Origin: Acidobacteriota bacterium
Lineage (GTDB): Bacteria > Acidobacteriota > Terriglobia > Acidiferrales > UBA7541
Direction: 5' to 3'
Length of the DNA stretch: 64,000 nucleotides
Assembly (NCBI GenBank): GCA_003223295.1
Contig: QHYM01000121.1
Location: 1-64,000 of the forward strand
Part shown: piece by piece, positions 28,573-38,680 of the stretch
Layout of the letters: each line of letters starts with the position of its first letter
Position numbering within the stretch: position 1 is the stretch's first letter
Notes under the pieces: model-generated
Database searches by the model: none
Seen by the model: the letters and a program-made list of their open reading frames with translations, nothing else
Told to the model about the DNA's origin: nothing
Position numbers and translations under genes: made by a program

Positions 28573-30150
28573 TTATTTCGTTTCCGCCATCGCGGCAGGA
28601 ACTTCCGCGGGAGGCAATTTTGCGCGCTCCATCTGGTAAAAATTGGGATTCACCTGCCGGACGATGCTTTCGACGGGTTTATCGATGAGCGCAAAAAACG
28701 GTTTTGGATAAATGCCGATCCAGAAGGCCAGAAAAATCAGCGGGATTAGCGTGGCCATCTCGCGCAGATTCAAGTCCGGCAAATGTTCATTGGCGGGTTG
28801 GGTGACCGGGCCAAACATCACGCGCTGGTAAAGCCACAGCAGGTAGGCCGCGCCCAGAATCACACCGAGGGTGCCCCAAGCCGCCCAGGCCTTGCTGACC
28901 TGAAACGCGCCTTGCAGAATCGTGAATTCTCCGATGAAGCCGTTCAGCAGCGGCATCCCCAGCGAACTGAGGCTGATAATCAGATACACCGCGGCAAAGT
29001 TCGGCATGGGCGTCGCCAGGCCGCCGAACTCCGAGATTAAGCGTGTGTGCCGCCGCTCGTAGAGCACGCCGACAATCAAGAAGAGCGCGCCCGTCGAGAT
29101 GCCATGGTTGATCTGCTGAAGCACGCTGCCGGCGAGGCCGTTGGGCGTGAGCGCAAAAATTCCCAGCGTACAGAAACCCAAATGGCTGACCGAGCTGTAG
29201 GCAATCAGCCGCTTCATGTCCTTTTGCATGAGGCAAACCAGCGCGCCGTACACGATGCCAATCAGTGAAAGTACGATGACCACCTGGATGATGCGCGAGC
29301 GCATCGGGCCGTCTGCCGGCAGGAGCGGAAGGGAAAAGCGGATGAAGCCGTACGTTCCCATCTTCAGCAAAACGCCGGCCAGAATCACGGAGCCCGCCGT
29401 GGGCGCTTCGGTGTGCGCGTCCGGCAGCCAGGTGTGGAACGGGAACATCGGCACTTTAATGGCAAAGGCGAAGAAGAAGGCCCAGAACAGCCAAACCTTT
29501 AGCGGATCGGAGAAAGTCTGTGCCCCTTTAAGCAGCGTTGGTACATCGAACGTGCGCGTCGCGCCTGGCTCCACTGGCGCGTAGAAGTACAGCGCCAGAA
29601 TTCCGAGCAGCATGACCACTGATCCCGCCAAGGTGTACAGGAAGAACTTGATGGCTGCGTAGAGCCGCCGGTCGCTTCCCCAAACGCCGATGAGGAAGTA
29701 CATGGGAACCAGCATCACTTCCCAGAAAACGTAAAAGAGGAAGAAATCCAGCGACACAAACACGCCAATCATGCCGGTCTGCAACAGCAGCAACAGAATG
29801 TAGTATTCCTTGGTGCGCTGGTGAATGGCGCTCCAGGAAGAGAGGATTGCAATCATCCCCAGGAACGTAGTGAGCATGACCAGCAGCAGGCTGATGCCGT
29901 CGATTCCCAGGTGATACCGCGCCCCAATCGTAGGAATCCACGCAACGTTTTCCTGAAACGAGAACGGGTCCGGCCCAGGTTTCCACCAGCGAACCAAGGG
30001 AATGGAAACGAGAAAACCGAGCACGCCGAAGATGTTGCCGGCGATCTTGTGCGCCATCTCCGCTTCGCGGGGAATAAACAGCAAGAGAATTGCGCCCACG
30101 AGCGGCGTGAAGAGAACTACGCTCAAGATGTGATTCGCAAAAAAGTCCAT
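28573..30150 (-). CDS. nuoM: NADH-quinone oxidoreductase subunit M (operon 2)
   Basis: YHLGIDGISLLLVMLTTFLG; HTWLPDAHTEAPTAGSVILAGVLLKMGTYGFIRFSLPLLP. Confidence 0.95.
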   Translation of the reverse strand: MDFFANHILSVVLFTPLVGAILLLFIPREAEMAHKIAGNIFGVLGFLVSIPLVRWWKPGPDPFSFQENVAWIPTIGARYHLGIDGISLLLVMLTTFLGMIAILSSWSAIHQRTKEYYILLLLLQTGMIGVFVSLDFFLFYVFWEVMLVPMYFLIGVWGSDRRLYAAIKFFLYTLAGSVVMLLGILALYFYAPVEPGATRTFDVPTLLKGAQTFSDPLKVWLFWAFFFAFAIKVPMFPFHTWLPDAHTEAPTAGSVILAGVLLKMGTYGFIRFSLPLLPADGPMRSRIIQVVIVLSLIGIVYGALVCLMQKDMKRLIAYSSVSHLGFCTLGIFALTPNGLAGSVLQQINHGISTGALFLIVGVLYERRHTRLISEFGGLATPMPNFAAVYLIISLSSLGMPLLNGFIGEFTILQGAFQVSKAWAAWGTLGVILGAAYLLWLYQRVMFGPVTQPANEHLPDLNLREMATLIPLIFLAFWIGIYPKPFFALIDKPVESIVRQVNPNFYQMERAKLPPAEVPAAMAETK

Positions 30151-30160
30151 TCTTCGCCTC

Positions 30161-32284
30161 TCAGCGCGCCCCGCGCAGCACTACATGGAGGTGTTGTTGG
30201 TAATACGCCAGCAGAATCACCAGCCCGACCAAAATCAACAGCGCGTAACTCGAAAACGTGCCCGTTTGCAAAAATCGGATTGGAAAACTTAGGAGCTGCG
30301 TCAGCTTGGCGCCGAAATTCAGTAGCCCATCGATGATCCACTTGTCCCACCACATCGAAAGCGTCGAGCCAAAGCGCGCCAGCCATCCCGTGCCATCTAC
30401 GCCCAGGCCATCAATCACTTTCGCATCAAACTGGCCGAGCAACGTCCCAAGGTCCTTCGTTCGGTTCACGAACATCGCGTCATAAATCTCGTCGACGTAA
30501 TATTTGTGGAAGAGCACGCGGTAGAAGCCGCTCATTTTCCCCGCAATCAATTCCGGTGCGAACCTCTTTGTGCGGTAGAACTCATACGCGAGCCAAATGC
30601 CGCCAATGGCAACGGCAATGGAAGCGAACATGAGGAAATATTCGGTCGGCGACGTCTGTGAAACGGCTTTCGCAGATTCTGTCCCCGCTCCAGCGGTGGA
30701 CAAAACGGGCTCAAGAAACTTCTCGAATTGGTTGCTCCCGCCCAGGGCCGCGGGCCAGCCAATCCATCCGCCGACGATCGAAAGCACTGCAAGAATCATG
30801 AGCGGGATGGTCATCGACTGCGGTGATTCGTGAACGTGTTTCTGGGCGTGATCATCGGCGCGGGAATAGCCGAAAAACGTGAGGAACACCAGCCGGAACA
30901 TGTAGAACGCGGTCATACCAGCGGTGACGAAGCCGACAATCCACAAAGCGGGGTGCCTTTCGAACGCACCTCCCAGAATTTCATCCTTGCTGAAAAATCC
31001 CGCCAGAGGAGGAATCCCCGCAATCGCGAGGGTTGCGACGAAGAACGTTCTTGCGGTGACCGGAATCTTGTCCCACAAGCCGCCCATTTTTTGAATGTCC
31101 TGCTCGCCGGACATGGCGTGAATCACACTGCCCGCACCGAGAAACAAGAGCGCTTTGAAGAAAGCGTGCGTCATCAGATGAAAAATGCCGGCCGCGAATG
31201 CGCCTGCGCCGAGCGCCAGAAACATGTAGCCAAGCTGACTGATGGTGGAGTACGCGAGGACTTTCTTGATGTCGTTCTGTACCAGCGCCATGGATGCCGC
31301 GAAAATCGCCGTGACCACGCCGACCACAGCGACAACGTCCATGGCCTTCGGCGCAAGCTGGTAGACGGCGTTCATCCGCACAACCATATACACGCCGGCG
31401 GTCACCATGGTGGCCGCGTGGATCAAAGCGCTCACCGGCGTGGGACCTTCCATGGCATCGGGGAGCCAGACGTACAGCGGAATTTGTGCGGACTTCCCTG
31501 CCGCGCCAACAAATAGCAACAGCGCAATCGCCGTCAGGACGGGCGCTCCCACGGCCAGGGCATGGGCGCCCAGCGCTGCCTCCAAAGCTTGCCGGATTCC
31601 CAAATTTGCCGCGACATCGGCCAGTCCCGCCGAAGTAAAGCGGATGGTGCCGAACGTCACGGCCGTCAGTAAAATGCCGAGAATGAATCCAGAGTCCCCA
31701 ATGCGGTTCACGATAAACGCTTTTTTGCCGGCATCGGAGGCGGACTTCTTCAAGAAGTAAAATCCGATCAGCAAATAGCTGCACAGCCCGACGCCTTCCC
31801 AGCCAACGAACATGAGCAGCATGTTGTTCGCCAGGACCAGCGTCAGCATGGAGAACATGAACAGGTTCATGTAGCCGAAGAAGCGGTAGTAGCCGCCTTC
31901 ATGCCCCATGTAGCCGATCGAATATATATGGATGAGGAAGCCGACGCCGGTAACCACCAGCACCATGACGCAGGAAAGCGGGTCGAGCAGATATCCCCAG
32001 TCGGCGGTAAAGCGTATCAGGTGCCCGGTACTCAACTGCATCTGGCCCGGCGTGAGCCATTCGAAAAGGACGTGCTGCGCGACGCGGTTCTCCGGATCGG
32101 CAGCCAACAATTGCGTCACCGCGCCCAGCGCGAAGGCGAACGACAGTCCCACACTGCCGACGCAGAACACGCTGACCGCGGCATTGGGAAGCCGCCGGCC
32201 CACAAAAAGCATCAGCGCCGCCGTTACCAGCGGAAACAGCGGGATGAGCCACAGGTGCTCGAGGAAAAACCCCGATGGCGTCAT
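30161..32284 (-). CDS. nuoL: NADH-quinone oxidoreductase subunit L (operon 2)
   Basis: FVGWEGVGLCSYLLIGFYFLKKSASDAGKKAFIVNRIGD; GKSAQIPLYVWLPDAMEGPTPVSALIHAATMVTAGVYMVVR. Confidence 0.95.
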   Translation of the reverse strand: MTPSGFFLEHLWLIPLFPLVTAALMLFVGRRLPNAAVSVFCVGSVGLSFAFALGAVTQLLAADPENRVAQHVLFEWLTPGQMQLSTGHLIRFTADWGYLLDPLSCVMVLVVTGVGFLIHIYSIGYMGHEGGYYRFFGYMNLFMFSMLTLVLANNMLLMFVGWEGVGLCSYLLIGFYFLKKSASDAGKKAFIVNRIGDSGFILGILLTAVTFGTIRFTSAGLADVAANLGIRQALEAALGAHALAVGAPVLTAIALLLFVGAAGKSAQIPLYVWLPDAMEGPTPVSALIHAATMVTAGVYMVVRMNAVYQLAPKAMDVVAVVGVVTAIFAASMALVQNDIKKVLAYSTISQLGYMFLALGAGAFAAGIFHLMTHAFFKALLFLGAGSVIHAMSGEQDIQKMGGLWDKIPVTARTFFVATLAIAGIPPLAGFFSKDEILGGAFERHPALWIVGFVTAGMTAFYMFRLVFLTFFGYSRADDHAQKHVHESPQSMTIPLMILAVLSIVGGWIGWPAALGGSNQFEKFLEPVLSTAGAGTESAKAVSQTSPTEYFLMFASIAVAIGGIWLAYEFYRTKRFAPELIAGKMSGFYRVLFHKYYVDEIYDAMFVNRTKDLGTLLGQFDAKVIDGLGVDGTGWLARFGSTLSMWWDKWIIDGLLNFGAKLTQLLSFPIRFLQTGTFSSYALLILVGLVILLAYYQQHLHVVLRGAR

Positions 32285-32324
32285 GCGAATTTCTTTCCTT
32301 GCATCGTCATTTCGTAGCGCGCCA

Positions 32325-32627
32325 CTACCACTTCAACAAATCCATTTCGTCCGCCAAAACAGTTTCGCGGTTGCGGAAAAACGCGATGATGATCCCCAAT
32401 CCGACTGCGGCTTCCGCGGCTGCATCCGCGATAATGAACAGCGCGAAGACCTGGCCTGCCACATCTCCGTAAAGACGTGAGAACGCCACCAAATTGATGT
32501 TCACCGCGTTCAAAATCAGCTCGATGGACATCAACACCACGATCACATTGCGCCGCGTGACCACGCCGATCACCCCAACAATAAAAAGCGCGAGCCCGAG
32601 AAAAAGATAATGTCCAATCGGAAGCAT
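32325..32627 (-). CDS. nuoK: NADH-quinone oxidoreductase subunit K (operon 2)
   Basis: RNVIVVLMSIELILNAVNINLVAFSR...ADAAAEAAVGLGIIIAFFRNRE. Confidence 0.93.
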   Translation of the reverse strand: MLPIGHYLFLGLALFIVGVIGVVTRRNVIVVLMSIELILNAVNINLVAFSRLYGDVAGQVFALFIIADAAAEAAVGLGIIIAFFRNRETVLADEMDLLKW

Positions 32628-32633
32628 GTATCC

Positions 32634-33170
32634 TTATGCCCTCTTCTTTGCCATCACCACCGCGCCGATCATGGCCACCAACAACAAAACCGATGCAATC
32701 TCGAACGGCAACAGATAACTTTCAAACAAGCTCCTTGCCACCGCCTCGGAATTTGGCGGCAGCTTATCCACGGGCGCAGCCACAAGCACGGGCATGCCCT
32801 GCCCGGGCATTTTCCCGGTCGACCAAAGCATCAGACCCACCTGTGCCGCCAGCGCCAACGAGATCAGCATCGCCACCCATTTCTGCCGCGCAAATTGCAA
32901 TTGGCGCACTGCCACGTCCAGGTTCACCAGCATGATCACGAAAACGAAAAGCACCATGATCCCGCCGACGTAAAGAATGATCTGCACGATGAACAAGAAT
33001 TCCGCGCGCAATTGCAAGAAGATTCCGGCGGTTGCGAGCAGCGCAGTAATGAGAAAGATGGCACTATGCACGACATTCCGCCGCGTGACCGTCAAAATCG
33101 CACTGACCACGGCGATCGCCGCAAAAAAGTAAAAGATCACTTGATCAAGCATAAGGATCCGGAGCGGCAC
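32634..33170 (-). CDS. nuoJ: NADH-quinone oxidoreductase subunit J (operon 2)
   Basis: NVVHSAIFLITALLATAGIFLQLRAEFLFIVQIILYVGGIMVLFVFVIMLVN. Confidence 0.92.
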   Translation of the reverse strand: MPLRILMLDQVIFYFFAAIAVVSAILTVTRRNVVHSAIFLITALLATAGIFLQLRAEFLFIVQIILYVGGIMVLFVFVIMLVNLDVAVRQLQFARQKWVAMLISLALAAQVGLMLWSTGKMPGQGMPVLVAAPVDKLPPNSEAVARSLFESYLLPFEIASVLLLVAMIGAVVMAKKRA

Positions 33171-34521
33171 CGCCGGCCTGCTGCCGCTCGCTCTTCTGCT
33201 CCATGGCCAAAATGAACAGCGCCACGATTAGCGCGATGATGGATGCGGGAATCGTGGCCAAAAGCAGCCACCCGCCTTCCAGATGCAAATACGACCCCGC
33301 GATCATGGCAATCCCGATCAGCAGCACGTTGATAATGGACAGGGGAATCAGAAAATGCCAGCCGAGGCGCATCAACTGGTCGAAACGGTAGCGCGGGATC
33401 GTGAAGCGCAGCCACATGAAGAAATAAAGGTACGCGCTCACTTTGAAAATAAACCAGAAGCCGCCGTGAATGCCCTCGTAGAAGGGCTTTGCCGCGGAAG
33501 CCAACAACGGGTTTACAAACGGTGTCCGCAATAGCACGGGCGCGGCAAGGACCACGGCCACCGTAAAACACAAGCCCGCCACGGCCAGCATAAACAATTG
33601 CTGCACCCGCGCCGGCTGCTTGGGCGTGCGCATCAGACAATAGACGCCAATGGCCACCAACAAGAGCGGTGGCAGAAAGTCGATAAAATCCAGCCAGTGC
33701 GTTCTCGGAAACGGCCGCAACCAGCCGCCAAGAAATAGAGTCGTCGCGACCGAAGCGACCACAATCATGTTCGTGTACTCGGCAAGAAAATAAAGCGACC
33801 AGCGGAAGCCGCTGAATTCCGTCATGTAACCGGCCACCAACTCGGATTCCGCTTCCGGCAAATCAAATGGCGCGCGATTCGTTTCGGCGATGGACGCCAC
33901 CAGGTAAACGAAAAACGCCACCGGCGCGAGTAATCCAAACCACATGCCCTGTTCGTGCTGCGCTTGCACAATCGAAGTCATATTCAGCGTGCCGGCAAAC
34001 AACAACCCGCACACCAGCGCCATGCCCGCTGCCGTCTCGTAACTTACCAGTTGCGCGGAACTTCGCAGCGCGCCCATCAGGGAATAGTGGCTGTTCGACG
34101 CCCATCCACCCAGCACGATTCCGAAGATTCCCAAGGCGCTCACACCAACGACAAAAAGGATTCCGATATTGATGTCTTTCGCGATTTGGAACGCCGGCCC
34201 GATCGCCAAGCCCGCCATCGCCAGCAGCGCCGCCCCAACGGAAAGCACCGGCGCGAGCCAGAAGACCAGTTTGTCTGCGTCGTCCGGAATAATGTCTTCC
34301 TTGATCAGTAGCTTCACGGCGTCGGCAATTGGCTGCAGCAAGCCGTGCGGCCCCACGCGCATCGGCCCCAGCCGCGCCTGCATATCCGCCATCAGCTTGC
34401 GCTCCACTAAGACGACGTAGCCTACAATCAGCGGAAGAACCGCAACGATGGCCAGCCCGCAAACCAGCGGCGCCCAATACTGGTTCACGAATTCCAACGT
34501 GGCTTGCGTTAAGCCTTGCAT
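33145..34521 (-). CDS. nuoH: NADH-quinone oxidoreductase subunit H (operon 2)
   Basis: LVERKLMADMQARLGPMRVGPHGLLQPIADAVKLLIKEDIIP; AETNRAPFDLPEAESELVAGYMTEFSGF. Confidence 0.94.
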   Translation of the reverse strand: MQGLTQATLEFVNQYWAPLVCGLAIVAVLPLIVGYVVLVERKLMADMQARLGPMRVGPHGLLQPIADAVKLLIKEDIIPDDADKLVFWLAPVLSVGAALLAMAGLAIGPAFQIAKDINIGILFVVGVSALGIFGIVLGGWASNSHYSLMGALRSSAQLVSYETAAGMALVCGLLFAGTLNMTSIVQAQHEQGMWFGLLAPVAFFVYLVASIAETNRAPFDLPEAESELVAGYMTEFSGFRWSLYFLAEYTNMIVVASVATTLFLGGWLRPFPRTHWLDFIDFLPPLLLVAIGVYCLMRTPKQPARVQQLFMLAVAGLCFTVAVVLAAPVLLRTPFVNPLLASAAKPFYEGIHGGFWFIFKVSAYLYFFMWLRFTIPRYRFDQLMRLGWHFLIPLSIINVLLIGIAMIAGSYLHLEGGWLLLATIPASIIALIVALFILAMEQKSERQQAGGAAPDPYA

Positions 34522-34572
34522 CCGTTCCCCATCACCCCAGCGGCACTCAACCTGTCTTTCAAGTTCACCACC

Positions 34573-35703
34573 CTACCGATCCACTTCACCCAAAACAATG
34601 TCCAGTGTTCCAATGATGGCCACCACGTCTGCCACCAAGTGTCCCCGCGCCATCTGGTCAAACGCCTGCAAATTCACAAACGACGGCGGCCGGATGCGCA
34701 CGCGATACGGCTGCACCGTCCCATCGCTGATGACGTAGTAGCCCAACTCGCCCTTTGGCGCTTCAATGGCGTGATAGACCTCGCCCGGCGGCGGCTTCAG
34801 AACCTTGCCCACTTTCGCCATAATCGGCCCGGCGGGAATGTTCTCGATCGCCTGCAGGCAAATCAGGCGCGACTGCCGCATCTCTTCCATGCGCACGAGA
34901 TACCGGTCGTAGGTGTCACCGGTCGTGCCCACTGGAATTTCGAACTTGTACTGATCGTATGCCGCGTACGGCATCGCTTTGCGGATGTCCCACTTCACTC
35001 CGCTGGCGCGCAGCACCGGCCCCGTTGCGCCAATTGCGATGGCATCGGCGGCCTTTAAAATCCCAACGCCCTTGGTGCGCCCCAGCCAGATGCGGTTTTG
35101 CGTCAGCAGCTCTTCGTAATCGCCGATGCGCGATTCGAAAGCTTTGCAAAAACGCTCGACGTCTTTTTCCAGTGTGTCATACGCCTCATACTGCAGCCCG
35201 CCGATGCGAAACGCGTGCGTGGTCAGCCGCGCCCCGCAATACTTCTCGAAAATCTTCAGGATCTCTTCGCGCTCTCGAAAACAATAGAAAAGCGGCGTGA
35301 GCGCGCCAATGTCCAAGGCATGCGTTCCCAGCCACAAAAGATGGCTGGCAATCCGCTGCAGCTCCGTCAGGATCGTTCGGATCACGCGCGCGCGCGGCGG
35401 CGCTTCCACCATCAGCAATTTCTCGATGGCCTCGCAATACCCCAGGCCGTTGCTGACCGCCGCGACGTAATCCATGCGGTCCACATACGGCGCGAACTGC
35501 TGATACGAGCGGTGCTCCGCGATTTTCTCCACGCCCCGGTGCAGATACCCAATCATGCATTCGGAGCCGATCACGCGCTCGCCATCGAGCTTCAGCTTCA
35601 CGCGCAGCACCCCGTGGGTGGACGGGTGCTGCGGCCCCATGTTCAGTATGAGTTCATCCGCGCCCAGCAGCGTCTTCTGATCAGTTGTTGTCTCGGTGCT
35701 CAG
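34573..35703 (-). CDS. nuoD: NADH-quinone oxidoreductase subunit D (operon 2); proposed CTG start at 35703
   Basis: Track ORF starts inside the family motif at [10 protein letters not shown]; in-frame upstream [21 protein letters not shown]; no ATG/GTG/TTG upstream before an in-frame TAG; GGAAGG 9 nt before the CTG. Confidence 0.85.
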   Translation of the reverse strand: MSTETTTDQKTLLGADELILNMGPQHPSTHGVLRVKLKLDGERVIGSECMIGYLHRGVEKIAEHRSYQQFAPYVDRMDYVAAVSNGLGYCEAIEKLLMVEAPPRARVIRTILTELQRIASHLLWLGTHALDIGALTPLFYCFREREEILKIFEKYCGARLTTHAFRIGGLQYEAYDTLEKDVERFCKAFESRIGDYEELLTQNRIWLGRTKGVGILKAADAIAIGATGPVLRASGVKWDIRKAMPYAAYDQYKFEIPVGTTGDTYDRYLVRMEEMRQSRLICLQAIENIPAGPIMAKVGKVLKPPPGEVYHAIEAPKGELGYYVISDGTVQPYRVRIRPPSFVNLQAFDQMARGHLVADVVAIIGTLDIVLGEVDR

Positions 35704-35817
35704 CGTCGTCGTCCTTCCAATCCGACCTTCTTGTTGCCGATGACTTGCCGCTCTTTCGCTTTTCTTTTCCTATTCCCTACTTATGACTGAGAACTGCATA
35801 CTGAAAACTCTCTGTCC

Positions 35818-36492
35818 TCATTGTCCGCTCTCAATGCCCAGGTTTTCTTTCACCCAGCCGGTATCCTGCTCGATGATGTCGTAATCCTTGCGCAGCGGAT
35901 AACCTTGCCACTCGTCGGGCAGCAGGATGCGCGCCAAATTGGGATGGCCGGCGAAGACAATGCCAAACATGTCAAACGCCTCGCGCTCCAGCCAATTCGC
36001 CGTGGGCCAAACGCCAGCGACGCTCGGAACTTCTTCGCCATCGCCGGCGTGAGCCTTCACGCGCAAACGCTCGTTCTTTGCAAAGGAATAAAGGTTGAGC
36101 ACCACGTCGAAGCGCTTCTCGCGCTTCGGCCAGTCCACCGCCGTCAAGTCGGAGAGCAAGTCGAATTTTTCTTCATCGCGCAGATAGAGCGCAATCTCCG
36201 CCAGCCGCCCGCGTTCCACCGCCAGGATCGCCTGTTTGCGGTCCTCAATGGCTTCCACCAGCGCACCGCCGAACTTCGCGCGCACACGCCCAACCAATTC
36301 ATTGTTCAGCGGCGTCTGCAACTGCACCGGCGGCTTCGGTGGCGGAGGCGCGGCCGGCTTCGGAGGCGCAGCGCCCGGTGGCGAAGCCACTGCGGGTTTG
36401 GCAGGAGGAGTGGACGCGGGTGCCGCACTGCTCGCGGGCTTGTCGCCCGCGGGCATGCCGGAAGGCTGTTGTTCCTTGGGTTCGTCGGCCAT
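35818..36492 (-). CDS. nuoC: NADH-quinone oxidoreductase subunit C (operon 2) with Pro/Ala-rich N-terminal extension
   Basis: [42 protein letters not shown]-terminus rich in [26 protein letters not shown]. Confidence 0.92.
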   Translation of the reverse strand: MADEPKEQQPSGMPAGDKPASSAAPASTPPAKPAVASPPGAAPPKPAAPPPPKPPVQLQTPLNNELVGRVRAKFGGALVEAIEDRKQAILAVERGRLAEIALYLRDEEKFDLLSDLTAVDWPKREKRFDVVLNLYSFAKNERLRVKAHAGDGEEVPSVAGVWPTANWLEREAFDMFGIVFAGHPNLARILLPDEWQGYPLRKDYDIIEQDTGWVKENLGIESGQ

Positions 36493-36661
36493 AGACCTTG
36501 TGCAATGCGGGCGCGGTCACCGTCGTAACGAACGAAGACCCGAATCTCAGACTACAAACGCCCGCGTTTCTAATACACGGCAAAAAACCTGGTCAATCAC
36601 AAGAACTTGGAATGCAATTCGATAGCGCCTGGAAGCAAATGAATCTTCGCGATCTTGGCGA

Positions 36662-37036
36662 TCAAGCCCATTCCAGCGCGCCCTTTTTGTACAGCCACAC
36701 GTATCCAATCAGCAGAATCCCGAGGAACACAAACATCGAAACCAGCGCAAACAGCCCCAGGTGAGCCATCACCCATCCGCGGTACAAAATCGCCCACGGA
36801 ATCAGGAACATTGTCTCCACATCGAACACCACGAACAGCATGGCGATAATGTAGAAGCGCACGGAGTACCGCCCGCGCGCATGCCCTTCCGGGGCAATCC
36901 CGCACTCATAAGGTTTCAGCTTTGCACCGTACGACGTGGAATCCGGCCGTATCAACTTTGCCAGGATGAGCGTCACGGCGGGAAACGCCATTACCAGCGC
37001 GGCATAAATCAATACTGGAAGATAGGCTCCAGGCAT
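36662..37036 (-). CDS. nuoA: NADH-quinone oxidoreductase subunit A (operon 2)
   Basis: KPYECGIAPEGHARGRYSVRFYIIAMLFVVFDVETMFLIPWAILY. Confidence 0.93.
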   Translation of the reverse strand: MPGAYLPVLIYAALVMAFPAVTLILAKLIRPDSTSYGAKLKPYECGIAPEGHARGRYSVRFYIIAMLFVVFDVETMFLIPWAILYRGWVMAHLGLFALVSMFVFLGILLIGYVWLYKKGALEWA

Positions 37037-37125
37037 GCTCCCCTCACGCGCAGCATCCTATCACTAATTTCGATTCTTGGGACTCTCTTACTCGCTGTAA
37101 TTGTAGGCCCGCGCTTTAGCTGTGG

Positions 37126-37323
37126 GGGCACGATATGTCGTGCCCTTGCTTATTCCGCCGCGTTGCCCCGTGGCCTTCTTCTCCACGTGTAGGGGCGCAG
37201 CACTGCTGCGCCCCGCGGCGACTCTGCGTCGCCGCCCGTTTGGGCATCCATCCCGAAATCTCCCCAAACTGTCATCCCGACGCTCAGGCCGCAGTCTCCT
37301 GCGGCCTGAGGCGGAGGGATCTG
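37126..37323. repeat. Array of four perfect hairpins between proC and nuoA2
   Basis: GGGCACGA-tatg-TCGTGCCC (37126-37145); GGGGCGCAG-cactg-CTGCGCCCC (37192-37214); GCGGCGAC-tctgc-GTCGCCGC (37215-37235); CTCAGGCCGCAG-tctc-CTGCGGCCTGAG (37283-37310). Confidence 0.85.
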
Positions 37324-37365
37324 CTTTTGACTTCCGAATCCTGACTTAAAACTTACAACTTAAAA

Positions 37366-38193
37366 CTATTTCTCAAACAGCAGTTCGCCCGCGCGGCTCG
37401 TCGCCTTCACCACCGCTTTAATCAGCGTTACGCGGAGCTTCCCCTCTTCCAGCTCGAGGATCCCATCAATCGTGCACCCCGCTGGCGTGGTCACCGCGTC
37501 CTTCAAAAGCGCGGGGTGATCGCCCGTCTCCAGCACCACGCTCGCCGCGCCCTTCATCGTTTGCGCGGCTAGCAACGTCGCCACGTCCCGCGCTAAGCCC
37601 ACTTTAACCCCAGCCTCCGCCAGCGATTCAAGAATAATGTACGCAAAAGCGGGACCGCTCGCGGAAAGCCCGGTCACCGCGTCCATGTTTTTTTCGTCCA
37701 CCACCACCGTGCGCCCCACGGCACTAAACATCGCCCGCGCTATTTCCAAGTGCTCCGCCCCGGCATGCGCGCCTCGGCAAATTCCGGTCATGCCGCATCC
37801 CACGGTCGAAGGGGTGTTCGGCATGGCGCGCACGACAGGAATTTTTGCCGTCACGTGTTGCTCGATGTAATTCGTCGGTACGGAAGCCGCCACGGAAATC
37901 ACCAGCGTCTTCTCATTCAGCTCCGGCGCAATTTCTCTCAACACTTCGCCCATCACTTTCGGCTTGACGCACAGCAACACAATATCCGCGCCCTGCGCCG
38001 CCTTGCGGTTCTCTGTCGTCACCGCTACGCCCAGTTCTTTTCCGAGCGCCTTGGCCTTCTCCGCGTGCTGCACCGTCGCCCTCACGCACTTCGGAGCGAA
38101 CAGCTCCTGCTTCAAGTACGCCCGCAGCAAGATGCCGCCCAGCTTCCCCGTCCCCAAAACTGTCAGTCTCTTCTCAGCTAGTTTTTGTGTCAT
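37366..38193 (-). CDS. proC: Pyrroline-5-carboxylate reductase
   Basis: RLTVLGTGKLGGILLRAYL; VVRAMPNTPSTVGCGMTGIC; VTGLSASGPAFAYIILESLAEAGVKVGLARDVA; DAVTTPAGCTIDGI. Confidence 0.92.
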   Translation of the reverse strand: MTQKLAEKRLTVLGTGKLGGILLRAYLKQELFAPKCVRATVQHAEKAKALGKELGVAVTTENRKAAQGADIVLLCVKPKVMGEVLREIAPELNEKTLVISVAASVPTNYIEQHVTAKIPVVRAMPNTPSTVGCGMTGICRGAHAGAEHLEIARAMFSAVGRTVVVDEKNMDAVTGLSASGPAFAYIILESLAEAGVKVGLARDVATLLAAQTMKGAASVVLETGDHPALLKDAVTTPAGCTIDGILELEEGKLRVTLIKAVVKATSRAGELLFEK

Positions 38194-38416
38194 GGTGCAA
38201 ACATTCTTGACGACAAGCACGTCTGCGTCAACCATCGTGCGACCGGTATTCAGATGCAGCCCTGGCACCTGACGGTCCTTGCACCAAGAAACTTTCGGCC
38301 TCGAGTTTGGATACGTGTTCTGCATCCTTGGCTCGAGGCCTTGTCCTTGCCGAGGCTATTGGTCAGCAAGTTGTTGTTGGCCCGCACTCATATTGAGATT
38401 TGCCAATGCCCTCTGG

Positions 38417-38680
38417 CTACTGACCTTCGCAGGTCACGTGGTCGTTCCAATCCACAAAAGCGCCGTTGGGGTTATCCCGCCAAGCCCAAACGTGCAGTTC
38501 GAAAATCGAGCCTATGCCGTACCGGTTTGGAGTGCCAACGAACTGGAACGATTGACCTTCGAGAACCGGCGCATTGCCGTTATGATTTGCCAGCCACGTA
38601 GTAGCGTCTACGATGAACTCGACCCCCACCAGCCGTAACTGTCCCCTATCGGGGTTCTCAAGGCCTACATCGAGCAGCAA
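38417..38680 (-). pseudogene. Probable C-terminal remnant of a conserved secreted/hypothetical protein
   Basis: LEGQSFQFVGTPNRYGIGSIFELHVWAWRDNPNGAFVDWNDHVTCEGQ; only 87 aa, no plausible full N-terminus. Confidence 0.45.

Noticed and set aside
36493-36661. Possible hidden nuoB between nuoA2 and nuoC2
   Set aside because: Only 169 nt, with no NuoB motif in any frame; too short for a ~160 aa protein
38185-38638. Plus-strand ORFs in the proC upstream region
   Set aside because: Composition not coding-like; the minus frame contains a recognisable protein fragment instead
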